Shown one piece after another: positions 1 to 10,290 of a DNA stretch of 64,000 nucleotides (its first letter is position 1; each line of letters starts with the position of its first letter). Where the stretch lies: positions 141,921,296 to 141,985,295 of the forward strand of contig CM041776.1 of the NCBI GenBank assembly GCA_023374045.1, read 5' to 3'. This DNA comes from Limonium bicolor (lineage: Eukaryota; Streptophyta; Magnoliopsida; Caryophyllales; Plumbaginaceae). Below the pieces are notes generated by a model. That model did not search any database and was not told the origin of the DNA. It saw only the letters and a program-made list of their open reading frames with translations. Made by a program: the position numbers and the translations under genes.

Positions 1-40
1 AGGTCTAGGATCCCGCACCCGACACTCTACGTCCGGGCGC

Positions 41-182
41 CACATCCCGCGTCTCGTATTCCGCATCCGGGCATCGCACCCCGTACCCCGCACTTTTAGA
101 CCGGAAGGCTTCACATCCCACGTCTCGTATTCCGCATCCGGGCATCGCACCCCATACCCCGCACTTTTAGACTGGAAGGCTT
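41..182. repeat. Two tandem 71-bp repeats upstream of a TATA box
   Basis: The units at 41-111 and 112-182 are nearly identical; they differ by single bases such as CATCCCG versus CATCCCA. They are GC-rich and lie about 95 bp upstream of the TATA box. Tandem duplications of this size in U3 often act as enhancer repeats in LTR promoters; that role is inferred here. Confidence 0.8.
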
Positions 183-274
183 CACAAGGAGGAAAGTGTC
201 GAAGTTAGGAAGGCAGCTCCTATAAAGCAATGCTACATGTTCAAGGGTTTAGAGATAGACTTCACCCTAGAAAG

Positions 275-285
275 TCTATAAATAG
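275..285 (+). promoter_or_regulatory. Putative LTR TATA box
   Basis: TCTATAAATAG is a canonical plant TATA motif in an otherwise GC- and A-rich LTR context, just downstream of the 71-bp repeats. Transcription would start about 30 bp further on; no other evidence supports the start site. Confidence 0.55.
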
Positions 286-459
286 AGATGGGGGGCTCAT
301 TTGTTGAGGGACACAATATTAGAAAAAAGAGAGAACACTAGAAAGCTCTCTAAAGTTGTAATACCAAGAAAAGGAATAAAGATGATGTCAAGAAGTGGAT
401 GTAGGCCGGATTATTGGCCGAACCACTATAACTCTCGGTGTTCTACTCATTTGTGAGAG

Positions 460-1101
460 GTGAGGGACAAATTATACCTTTTCAGGTTCTACAAAAGGTT
501 CATCAAGGACTTTTCCAAAATCTCTAAACCTCTGTGTGACCTCTTAGCCAAAGAGGCAAAATTTGAATTCACTGAAGAATGTCTGAAGTCCTTCAACACT
601 CTCAAGGAGTGCCTTATCACAGCCCCGATAGTTGTGTCACCAGATTGGAGTCTCCCTTTTGAAATAATTTGTGATGCAAGCGACTATGCAGTGGGGGCAG
701 CCCTATGTCAAAAAAGGGAGAAGATTCTGAGAACTATCTACTATGCGAGCAAGACACTCAATGATGCTTAAAAAAACTATGCCACAATCGAGAAGGAGCT
801 TCTAGCGGTTGTCTTTGCATTAGATAAGTTCCGCTCTTACCTGTTGGGAAGTAAGGTGATTGTGCATACAGACCACTCAGCCTTGAAATATTTGTTTACC
901 AAAGAGGATGCCAAGCCAAGGTTGTTGAGATGGATTTTGTTGCTCCAAGAGTTTGAGATCGAAATCAGAGACAAACTAGGATTGCAAAATGTGGTGGCCG
1001 ACCACCTCTTCCGCATGGAAGTGCCCGATGAAGGTGTACCCATCAATGAGTTCTTTCCGGATGAGACTGTTTTCGCTATCAAGGAAGCTGATGATCCTTA
1101 G
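460..1101 (+). pseudogene. Athila pol remnant: RT thumb and RNase H
   Basis: The recognisable part starts with FYKRFIKDFSKISKPLCDLL, the RT thumb/connection region. RNase H follows with IICDASDYAVGAAL (first catalytic Asp), [30 protein letters not shown] (Glu region), [13 protein letters not shown] (second Asp) and a [10 protein letters not shown] segment matching the usual VADHLSRL. The frame is interrupted by a TAA at 769-771 between ASKTLNDA and [11 protein letters not shown] and by a TAG at 1099-1101. Residues upstream of FYKRF do not look like RT, so the 5' break lies between 460 and 484. Identity is well supported; function is lost. Confidence 0.85.
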
Positions 1102-2441
1102 TATGCTGATCTTGCAAACTACTTGGCAAGAGAAGTAGTGCCCCATAACTTAACCTACCAGCAGAGGAAGAAATTCTTCGCTGAGTCGAAGCACTACTTC
1201 TAGGATGATCCTCACCTCTTCAAGACTTGTGCTGATTGGGTGATAAAGAGATGCGTGCCCCTGAAGGAAGTGAAAGATATTCTCACCCATTGCCACTCTC
1301 TTGAAGTGGGAGGGCATCATGGGCCGGCAAGGACAGCAGCAAAAGTTCTACAAGCTGGTTTCTTCTGGAAAACCTTACACAAAGATTGCCATGACTTTGT
1401 TGTTTCCTGTGACCGCTGTCAAATGATGGGCAACATCTCCTGCAAACACGAAATGCCTCTTAATGTGATGCTAGAGGTTGAACCATTTGACTTGTGAGGT
1501 ATAGACTTCATGGGACCCTTCCCTTCCTCCTGCTCCAATCTCTTTATCCTTGTAGTTGTGGACTACGTGACCAAGTGGGTGGAAGCCGTTGCCTCTCCCA
1601 CAAATGATGCTGGACTACGTGACCAAGTGGGTGGAAGCCGTTGCCTCTCCCACAAATGATGCTAAGGTGGTGACCAAGTTCCTAAGGAAGAATATATTTA
1701 CAAGGTTTAGAGTACGTAGAGCAATCCTTAGTGACGGAGGTTCTCACTTCTGCAACAAGCAATTCGAAGCTTTGATGGAGAAGTACGGAGTGAGACATAA
1801 GGTCGCTCTACCTTACCACCCCCAAACTAATGGACAAGCCGAGGTCACCAATAGAGAGCTGAAATGGATCTTGCAGAAGACGGTAAATTCTTCAAGAAAG
1901 GATTGGTCTCTAAATCTCGACGAAGCACTATGGGCCTACAGAACAACCTACAAGACCCCCATTGGTATGTCCCCTTACAGTCTTGTCTACGGGAAAGCTT
2001 GTCACCTACCGGTTGAACTTGTACATAAATCGTATTTGGCTGTAAAAGCACTCAATTACGACCTCAAGAATGCCGGAGAAAAGTGAAAATTTCAGCCGAC
2101 GGAGTTAGAAGAGATCCGGGAAGAAGCTTATGAGAACAACCGGATCTACAAAGAGATGACACGATAAAATGATCCTCAAGCGAGAATTCAATGAGGGATT
2201 TCGGGTCTTACTCTACAACTCTCGGTTAAAGCTATTCCCGGGTAAGCTCAAATCTCATTGGGCCGGGCCTTTCTCTATCACTAAGGTGACTCCGTATGGT
2301 GCTGTGGAGTTAAAGAACACAAAAGGTGGAACCTTCAAGGTTAATGGTTCGAGGCTCAAGCATTACATGGGAGGTGACATTAAATGGGTAGAAGCTCGTC
2401 CTTCGGGAACAAGGTTTCATCTAAACTTTACTACGGTCTAG
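1102..2441 (+). pseudogene. Athila integrase remnant
   Basis: The zinc-binding region HCHSLEVGGHHG...CDRCQMMG gives an HHCC-type module at 1291-1430. The core follows with the first catalytic Asp region (GIDFMGPFP), the second ([18 protein letters not shown]) and [16 protein letters not shown] carrying the catalytic Glu. The C-terminal domain is at 2169-2441. Damage: stops at 1201 and 1495, a 52-bp tandem duplication at 1559-1662 that shifts the frame by one, a stop at 2084-2086 and a further shift before 2169. The HHCC and DDE residues can all still be read piecewise. Confidence 0.85.
1559..1662. repeat. 52-bp tandem duplication inside the Athila integrase
   Basis: The segment starting TGGACTACGTGACCAAGTGG occurs at 1559 and again at 1611, in direct contact. 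As 52 is not a multiple of three, the copy shifts the integrase frame by one, which matches the frame change seen between the upstream and downstream integrase parts. Confidence 0.9.
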
Positions 2442-3206
2442 CTAAAGACCTTAAAATGACGGGCAGCTTTCCGGGAGGCGACCCAGACTCCTTTCCATCT
2501 CTTTAAGCAATTTTAATGTAGTAATATTTGAAGATCCTTTCTGCATGTGTGGTTGTCTATTTTAGCTGTTTTGGCATATTTTTGTGGTTTCTTTGGTCTT
2601 GTGGTGACTGTTAATGTTTTGAGCAGCAAAACAAAAGAATTGGGGCAATTTTTGTCCCGACCGACCCAACCGACCGACCCACTGTGGGTCGGTCTGGCGT
2701 TTTCTAGACATAGGTAACATTCTGGAATGGACCGACCCACAGCCCTAGGTCGGACGAGTGAAAATTTCTGAAACTCAACTTTCTAGAATGGACCGACACA
2801 TAGCTCTGGGTCGGACCTGGGTCGATCAGGTGAAATATTTTGAAAAAAAAAATAAAAACGCCTCGTTTTTTCTAAAAAACAAACCCATTCTCCTTCTCGC
2901 CCCCGACTCCCTTTCCCCAACCCAGAAACCTTCAACCCCCCCTGCCCCCCTGCGCTCTCTTTCCCTCGTGTGCACAACCACCCACCTCCCCTCCCCCTCT
3001 CACGCCACCTCGCCATCGCCCCGATGACCGCCGACCGCGCCTCCGCCGACCGCGACAACACCACCCGCCCTGCACCACCCGAACCCATAGCCCACCACTT
3101 TACCCCAAATCCCTAGTTTATCAACATTTTCCCCCAATTTCGGTTCTACCCGATTTTGACCCACATTTGTCCAATTTTTACACATTCCCTTATACAAAAC
3201 CAACAG
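2442..3206 (+). other. Athila leader between pol and the env-position ORF
   Basis: No coding sequence is recognised. The stretch holds palindromic GGTCGG/CCGACC motifs at about 2652-2830, for example CCGACCCACTGTGGGTCGG and GGAATGGACCGACCC, and a C-rich segment at 2890-3110. It ends with AACAG|GTATGT, a good plant 5' splice site. Confidence 0.55.
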
Positions 3207-3848
3207 GTATGTGATTCTAGTGTTAACTTATTAATTTGGTGAATTTTTTTTTTATGAAAGTTGCACTTAGGGTTACAATTCATGCTAGTCAAACGTTGCC
3301 TTATACAGAATTTTGTGTTTGGCTTACTTGTTCATTTGAAGTGTTCTTAGATATTGCTTGAGGGTTTGAGTGCCATGGTAGCTGACAAGGGTATAAATGG
3401 TGAATTCTAGCTTCCTTTGGGAATTTTTATGCTTATTGGTCTCAATTGAGCCCTTGTTTGACATCTTTCAAATGCTGCTTAACTACTGCTTGGCCTATCA
3501 AATGCAGCTCTTAAATTCCCGATGCAATTCACTTATGCTGTTATATGTGTTCGGGGCCTAAATGTGAAAATTTAGTGACTTGTGGTGCGCTTAATACCAT
3601 TTTGGGTGGCATTATCAGTTGGTGTGCTTTGTCCGCTGCCATGACCTTGTCTTGCGTGCGAATGTGGAGGTTCTTAGAACCGGGAAAAGGATAGAAAAAC
3701 GGGTGAGACTCTGTCCAAATTTTTAACATTTTCTGTTGCACTTGTCTCTTTTATTTCTCTGATTTCTGAACATTTATCTAACTCTATCTCTGTTGTTTGT
3801 TTTTTTTTCCTTTTCTTGTGTTTCCGTTGTTTGATTTTGCTGTTTCAG
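3207..3848 (+). other. Putative spliceosomal intron upstream of the env-like ORF
   Basis: The donor ACAG|GTATGTG at 3203-3213 and the acceptor TTTGATTTTGCTGTTTCAG| ending at 3848 match plant consensus. The 642 bp between them are T-rich and lack long frames. Athila-type elements are known to need splicing to express the ORF downstream of pol, which agrees with this placement. Splicing itself is inferred. Confidence 0.55.
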
Positions 3849-4975
3849 AACCATAAGTGGAAGCCCCCAAAGAAACCCAAAGCGCAAGACTGGTGCAAGT
3901 TCGTCTCAGGCGATCGAGCTCGCCCCTGTGCCGGCCAATCCCCATTCGGGCCTTCTAGACGGCCGCTTTATCAGTGAGGAGGCGCGGAGCTGGTACAACC
4001 ACCCTCGCACTCGGGAATTTGTGCGAGAGCGCACGGTCGACCCCGAACTCATTTTAGATCTCAGCCTTCAGGAGGTGATGGACTGCACCGGCTGGGGTGT
4101 GTCCTAAACATGGGGGGTCAATACTGCCCTCTATTGGTCAAAGAATTCTACGCAAATGCGACAATCGAGCTAGAGTACGGAACCACTACCGTCATCTCCC
4201 ATGTCAAGGGCCGGCGCATCCGGGTCACCACGGAGACCTTTCTACGATACTTCCGACTCCCGCTCGAGGATCTCCAGTACACCACCTGCATCTCCGTCGG
4301 TGATCTTACCGCACACCGGAGGCACTACTTAAGCATCCTCCATGTCCAGCGCTGAAAGTAGAATCAAGCTGGGATAGAGGTTCAGGTCACCATGACCCTG
4401 AACATGGTCACTGACCCAGTGAGGAGGGTCATGCTCACACTCCTTCGCCACAACATCCTCCCACGCGACAGCAAATCTAAATTCGATGGATTGTTATATG
4501 ATGGATTACATGGTCGCCCTGGACCCAGACCATCCTCTCTCTCTCTCTGGGCTGATGTTCCACCACCTGCAGCACATAGTGAAGCAGAAGCATTCTCACC
4601 ATCTGGGTTTCCCTCATTTCCTGCACAACCAGATTGTCCACCAGGCCGTCTCGGCTGCTGGTGAGCCTGTGTGAGACCCGATGGACAACATTCATGGCTA
4701 CGCCATGCAGAGGATGGGCTTCTCTTGGGACGAGGAGACTTGGGTGAAGGGAGTTGTAGACGACGATCCGCCGACTGCCGGTTCCTCCTCCTCCGGAGCA
4801 ACAGCCTCTAGCGCCCCCCTCCTTGCCCTGCCCCCGCCACCGCCAGACACTATCTCTAGGCAGGAGTTCGAGGAGCGCATGGCCGCTTATCAGCGCCAGA
4901 TGCAGGCAGAGATGGAGGCCCGGATGCAGCGCATGTGCGACGAGTTCCGCCCTGATGCACCCCCACCTCAGTAGC
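3849..4975 (+). pseudogene. Env-position ORF of the Athila element (plant transposon-protein type), decayed
   Basis: From 3850 the frame reads through EEARSWYNHPRTREFVRERT and LSLQEVMDCTGWGVS, meets a TAA at 4105-4107 with a frameshift, and resumes at 4110 with MGGQYCPLLVKEFYANATIE and then VKGRRIRVTTETFLRYFRLP. This order (WY...FV.ER..., 'GW', VKEFYAN, V.G..I..T...) is the one I associate with the 'putative plant transposon protein' domain found downstream of pol in Athila-type elements. A further shift follows near 4356. The tail (4681-4974) is proline-rich, then has a short Q/E/R-rich helix (SRQEFEERMAAYQRQMQAEM) that could form a coiled coil. No signal peptide or membrane segment is apparent, so a viral-type envelope role is not supported. 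The name rests on position and family resemblance. Confidence 0.6.
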
Positions 4976-6229
4976 CAGTTCATGCTATCCGCTGCCCGAG
5001 TCTTGTAGTTTTAAAACACTGTTATGTTGCTTTTGGGGAATTGTTCTGTTTATGTGGTTGACACTTCTTTTCCACTTTGCATATCTCGTACATTCATGTT
5101 CATTAAACTGTTATGTTGCATATCTAGCCGTGGGCTATTAGCGTATTCCTCTGAATCCTGTTGTGCGTCGTTTATTTTTGTCTATGTATTGTAGAACCTT
5201 ACACGCTGCGAGCAAGCACCCTTCCAGGCAGAGTACGACACATGCAAGAGGAGCTCTTGCAAAATTTTCTTGGGACTCTGACTTGTTCCCGTCGGAGGTA
5301 GCGTTTCCACGACCCCGGACACTCTCAAGTGTGGGGGAACCCTTTGCCCACTTCACATCTTATCAGGGGAGTACTAGTTCGCTTAATACTTACACAATGC
5401 TTTACCACTTTTAGTACTCTATGTTTCATGCTTCAAAAATAAAAAAAACAAGGGGGTCTCTTGTTTGTTTCCCTTTGGGTTTTGCTTTGCACAATGAGGA
5501 CATTGTCCTGCTCCAGTGTGGGGGAAACGACCTTTCCTTTATGATGCACTTTTCAATCTCCCTATACATATCTATAGCTACCATGAAGAGAAGTTCCATT
5601 TGTATTAAGCAAGTCTTTCCATGAATGCTTAGAACTTTCCACCAAATTTTTCAAAAAAATTTCTCTTGAGGAGCAATTAATTGCGGTGCTTCCATAAATC
5701 CCTTTCTTGGTGAATTTTTATTGCTTAGGGGTCCTTTCTGATCTTCTCATCTAGGGATTGCTAAGGGGTGTTTCCCCGTGGAAATTTTCAAAAGGACTTG
5801 AGAGGCACCATCGGTAAACAACAAATGAGAGTTGAGTGTTCTGTAAAAGCAAGGAAAAATGCCAAAGGCACAATTCCACATTATCTCTTCTCATCTCTTG
5901 TTGCAAAAGAAAATCAAATGCAAATCTCTATTTTTCCTTTTGTTTTTCCTCAATGCCCATTCTTGAGAGAAGTTGGCCATGGTAAAAGTTCTCCAAGTTC
6001 CAAAGATCTTCAAGCACTTGGAAGCACTCTAGATCATACCCCGAAGCTCTATATTTTAATTTGCCCTAAGTACACCCATGTCACCATGAGAAGGTCGGTT
6101 GCACTCCTCTTGAGATTTTTCACAATTTTGCTCACCAAAGTTCAAGAATTCATCTAAATACTTGCTTGCTATAAATGTTCCTTCTTGCAATGGGTTCCTA
6201 GATAATTTTTCTTGAGGACAAGCAAATAG
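4976..6229 (+). other. Athila 3' untranslated region with PPT-like repeats
   Basis: No protein is recognisable. Two exact AGTGTGGGGGAA motifs, at 5329-5340 and 5515-5526, copy the core of the true polypurine tract at 6233-6244. The rest is ordinary AT-rich sequence; the short ORF at 5768-6157 resembles nothing I know. Confidence 0.5.
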
Positions 6230-6245
6230 ATAAGTGTGGGGGAGT
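6230..6245 (+). promoter_or_regulatory. Polypurine tract of the Athila element
   Basis: GATAAGTGTGGGGGAG(T) lies directly against the LTR start TGATAAG. It primes plus-strand DNA synthesis in LTR elements. Purine richness and adjacency to the LTR support the call. Confidence 0.75.
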
Positions 6246-7639
6246 TGATAAGTGGTGAAAGAATGCTATTTTAAGAGCTTCATTCACCTTTATTTTATTG
6301 GATGCATAACTTATTTCACTACTTAATAGAGCGTTTTAGTGATTAATAGTGAACTTATAGAGTTTGATCTCTTGATAGGTAAAAGCTCATTTTGAGCATA
6401 CTTTTGGTTTCTCTTTGAGCTAATGGCATGCATCAACAGATTCCTCATCTCTCAAGCTTTCCAACGCCACAAACAGGGAGCAATTCCGAGCCACAATGAA
6501 GATTCTAGGCCCCGCGCAAGTTAGAGCAAATCTTTGGAGCAGGACCGACCCACTCTAGGTCGGTCGGTTTGGTTTTTCAGGATGCCAAGCTACTGGAATC
6601 GACCAACCCATAAGCCTTGGTCGGACGTGGGTCGGACATACTTAAAATGACGCACGTGCATTCTTCTTCGGGGACCGACCGACCCACGGGACCGACCCAG
6701 CCTGGGTCGGTCGGACGGAAAACTTGCCCAGATCTGCGTTTTTAAAAGCTGATTTTGGGGACTCTTCTCTCATTATCAAACACACAGGACTCCAGCCTGA
6801 AACAAGAGAAAGAGATACGAGAAGAAGGAGAAAGAAGAGGAGAAAGAAGAGGAAGAAGAGAAGAAGGAAGAACTCACCTTCTCCAAAGCTTCCAAGCTCC
6901 AACAATGGCGTCTTCTTACTCTTTTCTCGTTTTTCTTTCCTCTATGCTTGAGTAGTACTCTATTGTGCTTTGGGATGGGTCTTTGAACCCATACCCTAGA
7001 TTGTGCTTGTGAATCTTGATTATGCCTTAATATAGTTGTTTCTCTCTCAATTATCATTCATTGTTCTCAAATTGATCTCTTGAGTGCATTTGTGGTGAAC
7101 CCCATCTACAATTTGGTTTTGAGTTAGGGTTTGTGACCAAATTGAGAGAGAAATCTTGATTTATGCTCCTAGGATTAGTGAATATAATTTGGGGCTTTGT
7201 TCTAGAACTTGCTTAAAGCTACTTAGTGAGTTTAGTCCTAATTGATTATGAAGGCTAAAATTAACTAAGTAAGAATTAACTCATCTTTGGTTTAGAGAGT
7301 TATTATTATTGTTCTAAAAGACAACTATGGCATAAGAAGAGTTGCTAGCATATCTAGGTAGTTTGGGTGATTGCCAAATTCCCAAAGTACTTCTCCATCC
7401 ATTCCATTAAACTACCTCCTTTAGTTTATTTGTTGTTCTTGCAATTACTCAACCAACACAATCAAGCTTGCCACTGGCTAAACCCTAATTTACTGTTTTC
7501 ATTGCAATTACTAAGTACCGAGACTAGGAAGTTAGGACCAATTTCCTTGTGGATACGACACTTGTTGTACTACACCGATTAGGTGCACTTGCCTTTTCCT
7601 TGCATTTATTTATACTTGTTATATAGTTTTTGCACAACA
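6246..7639 (+). mobile_element. Athila 3' LTR
   Basis: It starts TGATAAGTGG right after the polypurine tract and ends TTTTTGCACAACA at 7639, giving about 1.39 kb with TG...CA ends. Inside are GGTCGG palindromes (6541-6720) and a purine-rich GAGAAAGAAGAGG tract (6805-6872). The partner LTR is outside the window, so the 3' edge is set only by the CA end and the change to the tandem array. Confidence 0.65.
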
Positions 7640-10290
7640 AATGTTCAACTTATACTAGCCCTTAGAAACTTTCCAAGTATTAACCTTAGGATTTATCTCA
7701 CTCCTAGGACATTTACATAGTCAATTCACACGTTAACTGAGTCCATCCTCTAGCTAATGTTTTAGAGTATTCTAAGCACTAACATGTAACAAGTTTATCT
7801 AAGGTGGACTTTCATTCAGTTAAGATGTATTACTTCCCTATATAAATAGGTTAGCAATGTGTTTAATCCATTATCACAGCAATAAAGTCTTTAAAATGCT
7901 TCTAAAGCCCATCTATACAGAAATCCCAAAGTTTAGAAACTAAAACATAGTTTCAGTGTTTAACCTTATTCAACCCCACATTTAAGGTACCAACTGAGGT
8001 TTAATCTTCCCAAAGTGTTTCACCCAACTTAGATAGATATATTAGCAATATTTTAGGTTCATTTTTAACCCAAAACCGCACTTTTAACACCTCTGGATAT
8101 TGATCATACAGAGACACAAGTTTCGGAAAACTGAAATATCAACCTTGTGCAAACTTCCACTAAACCTCTCCTTTTAATGTATTAAACTGTTTTCTAATTC
8201 CTCCCAATTGTTTAGTCTCTTAGGTAGATATATTATCAAGGTTATAAGTTCATTTCCCGACCTATACCACCCTCTCATACCAACTGTACTACAGTTATAC
8301 AGAAACAGCAGTTTACAGAAAAACTGAAAACACAGTTTGTATATCTCATCTTCAAGCTTTCTTTTAGTTCATCAATCTGTTTCTAATTCCACACAAAACT
8401 TTTACCCAACTAGATAAGTGTATTAGGGAGGTTTTAAACTCAAAACAAACTCAAAACAACTCTGTTAACACCTTCGAATGTTCATTATACAGAAATCAGA
8501 AAATGCAGAAAACTGTGAACACCAATTCTGTACAGCTCCTCTTTAAGCTTCCTTTTAGGTTATAAATCAGTTTCCAAATCTTCCCAAAGTTTTTACCCAA
8601 CTATCTAGGTGCATTATGAAAGTTTTAAACTCAAACCCAACCCAAAACACTACTGTTATCACTTCTGAAAGTTCATTGTACAGAAGCTATAATCTGTAGA
8701 AAACTGTAAACTCCAGTTTGGTACAGCTCCTCTTCAAACTTTCTTTTAGTCAATAAATCAGTTTCTAATCTCACCCAAAAATTTTACCCAACTAGATAAC
8801 TGTATTAGGAAGGTCTTGAACTTAAAAAAAATTCAAAACAAGGCTGTTAACAGCTCAGAAAGTTGGTTTTACAGAAGGCAGAAACTGCAGAAATCTGAAA
8901 AACAAAAATCTTATACTTTCTCTTCATTTTTTTCCTGTTTGTTCATAAATCTGGTTTTCAATTTTCCCTCAACCTGTTTGCCCAGTTAGTTAGGAGTTTA
9001 ATCAAGACTTTAGTCTCAAAACAGATCAACGACAATTTTGTTAAGGTTATTGAAAGGTGTTATACTGAAGTTGGGAAAATTGGACAGAAACTGAAAACGT
9101 TAATTTCTGTAACTCCTCTTTAACCTCTCTTTTAGTTAATTAAGCTAACCTCTATTTTCCCCAAAGTATTTACCCACTTAGTGAGGTGTTCCAGCAAGGT
9201 TTTAAACCAAGAATTAAGCCAGCTCAATACTGATAACATTTCTAAAACTTCCTTATACTGAAATGTAAAACCCGTAGCAACTGAAAACAGGATTCTATGT
9301 GTCTCCTCTTCAGTCCTTCTTTTAGGTTACTTATCTGTCTTCTAATCTCTCCCAAAGTACTTGCCTACTTATTTAAGTGTTCTAGAAACATTTTAAACTC
9401 AAAAACAACCCAAACAACACTGTTAATCCAACTGAACGTTCTTATACTGAAACAAGTATACTGCAGAAAACTGAAAACGTGAACTGGTACCCTCTCTTCT
9501 ATTTTTCTTTTTGTTCATTAATCTGACTTACATTTTTTTTTCAAAATGCTTACACAATTAGTTAAGTGAATTAGCAAGGTTTTAAGCTCTTGAATCACTC
9601 AATACAACCCCCCTTATACTATCTATAACAGATTTGTACAGAAACTTAAATTTTTCAAAAAAACCGAAAAACTGGAACCATGGACTGGTGCATGTTCTTT
9701 TCTGTTGGTTTTTTCTGTTATCTAACCCATCTCCTATTTTCCCCAACTTGTTTAGTTACTTAGTTATGTGTTTTAATATAGTTTTAATTTTAAAACAACC
9801 CAAGGCAATAGGGACTACTCTTCTACAAGTCATTTACACAGAACTTGAAAAATTGCAAAACTGAAAAACTGTTGCTCACAACTGGTGGCTTTCTTCTTTC
9901 TTTCATGTCTGTTCCTCAGCCTGACTTCTGATTTTCCACCCCACATTGCTTACCCTCTTGGTTAAGTGTGTCATCCAGCTTTTGAATTCAAAAACAGACC
10001 CAAGGTAAAAAAGACTATGCCTCTGAAACTCCTTTACACAGAATCTGTAAAACTGAAACACAACTTCAGTTTACTCCTCCACTCTTAGTGCATCTGGTTG
10101 GGTTTTTAAATTCTCCCAAGGGGTTTATAAACTATTTAGGTGGATTAGCAATGTAGTAGATTCATCATTAAACCCATAAGACCCTGATAACTCCGCTGGA
10201 ATTTAGTTACACAGGAAGCAAACGTTACAGAATTCAAACTGGGTTAACAACCTGACTTGACAGATTTGTTTTGTTTTCTGATCATTGAAT
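7640..10290. repeat. Diverged tandem array, unit about 190 bp, roughly 13 copies
   Basis: A recurring block reads 'ACCCAACTAG.TA.GTGTATTAGCAAGG', then 'TTTTAAACTCAAAACAACCC', 'CTGTTAACA', 'TACAGAAA', 'AACTGAAAAC', 'CTCCTCTTCAAGCTT' and 'AATCTGTTTCTAAT'. The anchor occurs at about 7842, 8021, 8213, 8403, 8595, 8786, 8980, 9172, 9363, 9552, 9754, 9952 and 10129, so spacing is mostly 189-198 bp. Copies differ widely, so the array is old. It has no coding potential and no similarity to the LTR ends around it. Confidence 0.8.

Larger units (their letters stand above)
1..459 (+). mobile_element. Fragment of an LTR (promoter and downstream part), family unidentified
   Basis: This stretch has the look of a plant LTR. 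A GC-rich direct repeat lies upstream, a TATA box (TCTATAAATAG) follows, and then comes a leader ending in a 'GTGGATGTAGGCCGGATTATTGGCCGAACC' type segment, a style common near the 3' end of plant Ty1/copia LTRs. No coding sequence is visible. It abuts decayed Athila reverse-transcriptase sequence at about 460-484 with no matching partner in the window, so it is either a truncated element or a recombination junction. The family is an inference from style only; the LTR edge is not defined. Confidence 0.5.
460..7639 (+). mobile_element. 5'-truncated Athila-lineage Ty3/gypsy retrotransposon with 3' LTR
   Basis: From left to right the element has the end of reverse transcriptase, RNase H, integrase, a long leader with an intron, an ORF in the env position, an untranslated stretch, a polypurine tract and a 3' LTR. 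Gag, protease, most of RT and the 5' LTR are missing; homology begins near 484. The integrase C-terminus (VLLYNSRLKLFPGKLKSHW, then GAVELKN and KVNGSRLKHY) is characteristic of Athila, and the PPT/LTR start AGTGTGGGGGAGT|TGATAAG also fits that lineage. Every reading frame carries stops or shifts, so this is an old, dead copy. Confidence 0.8.

Noticed and set aside
3849..4975. True retroviral envelope gene
   Set aside because: No signal peptide, transmembrane segment or cleavage site is visible; only its position resembles env.
4382..4983. Overlapping minus-strand ORFs of 139 and 168 residues
   Set aside because: They are antisense shadows of the GC-rich env-position ORF.
6642..6905. Leucine/phenylalanine-rich minus ORF resembling a membrane protein
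   Set aside because: It comes from the purine-rich GAGAAAGAAGAGG tract in the Athila LTR read in reverse.
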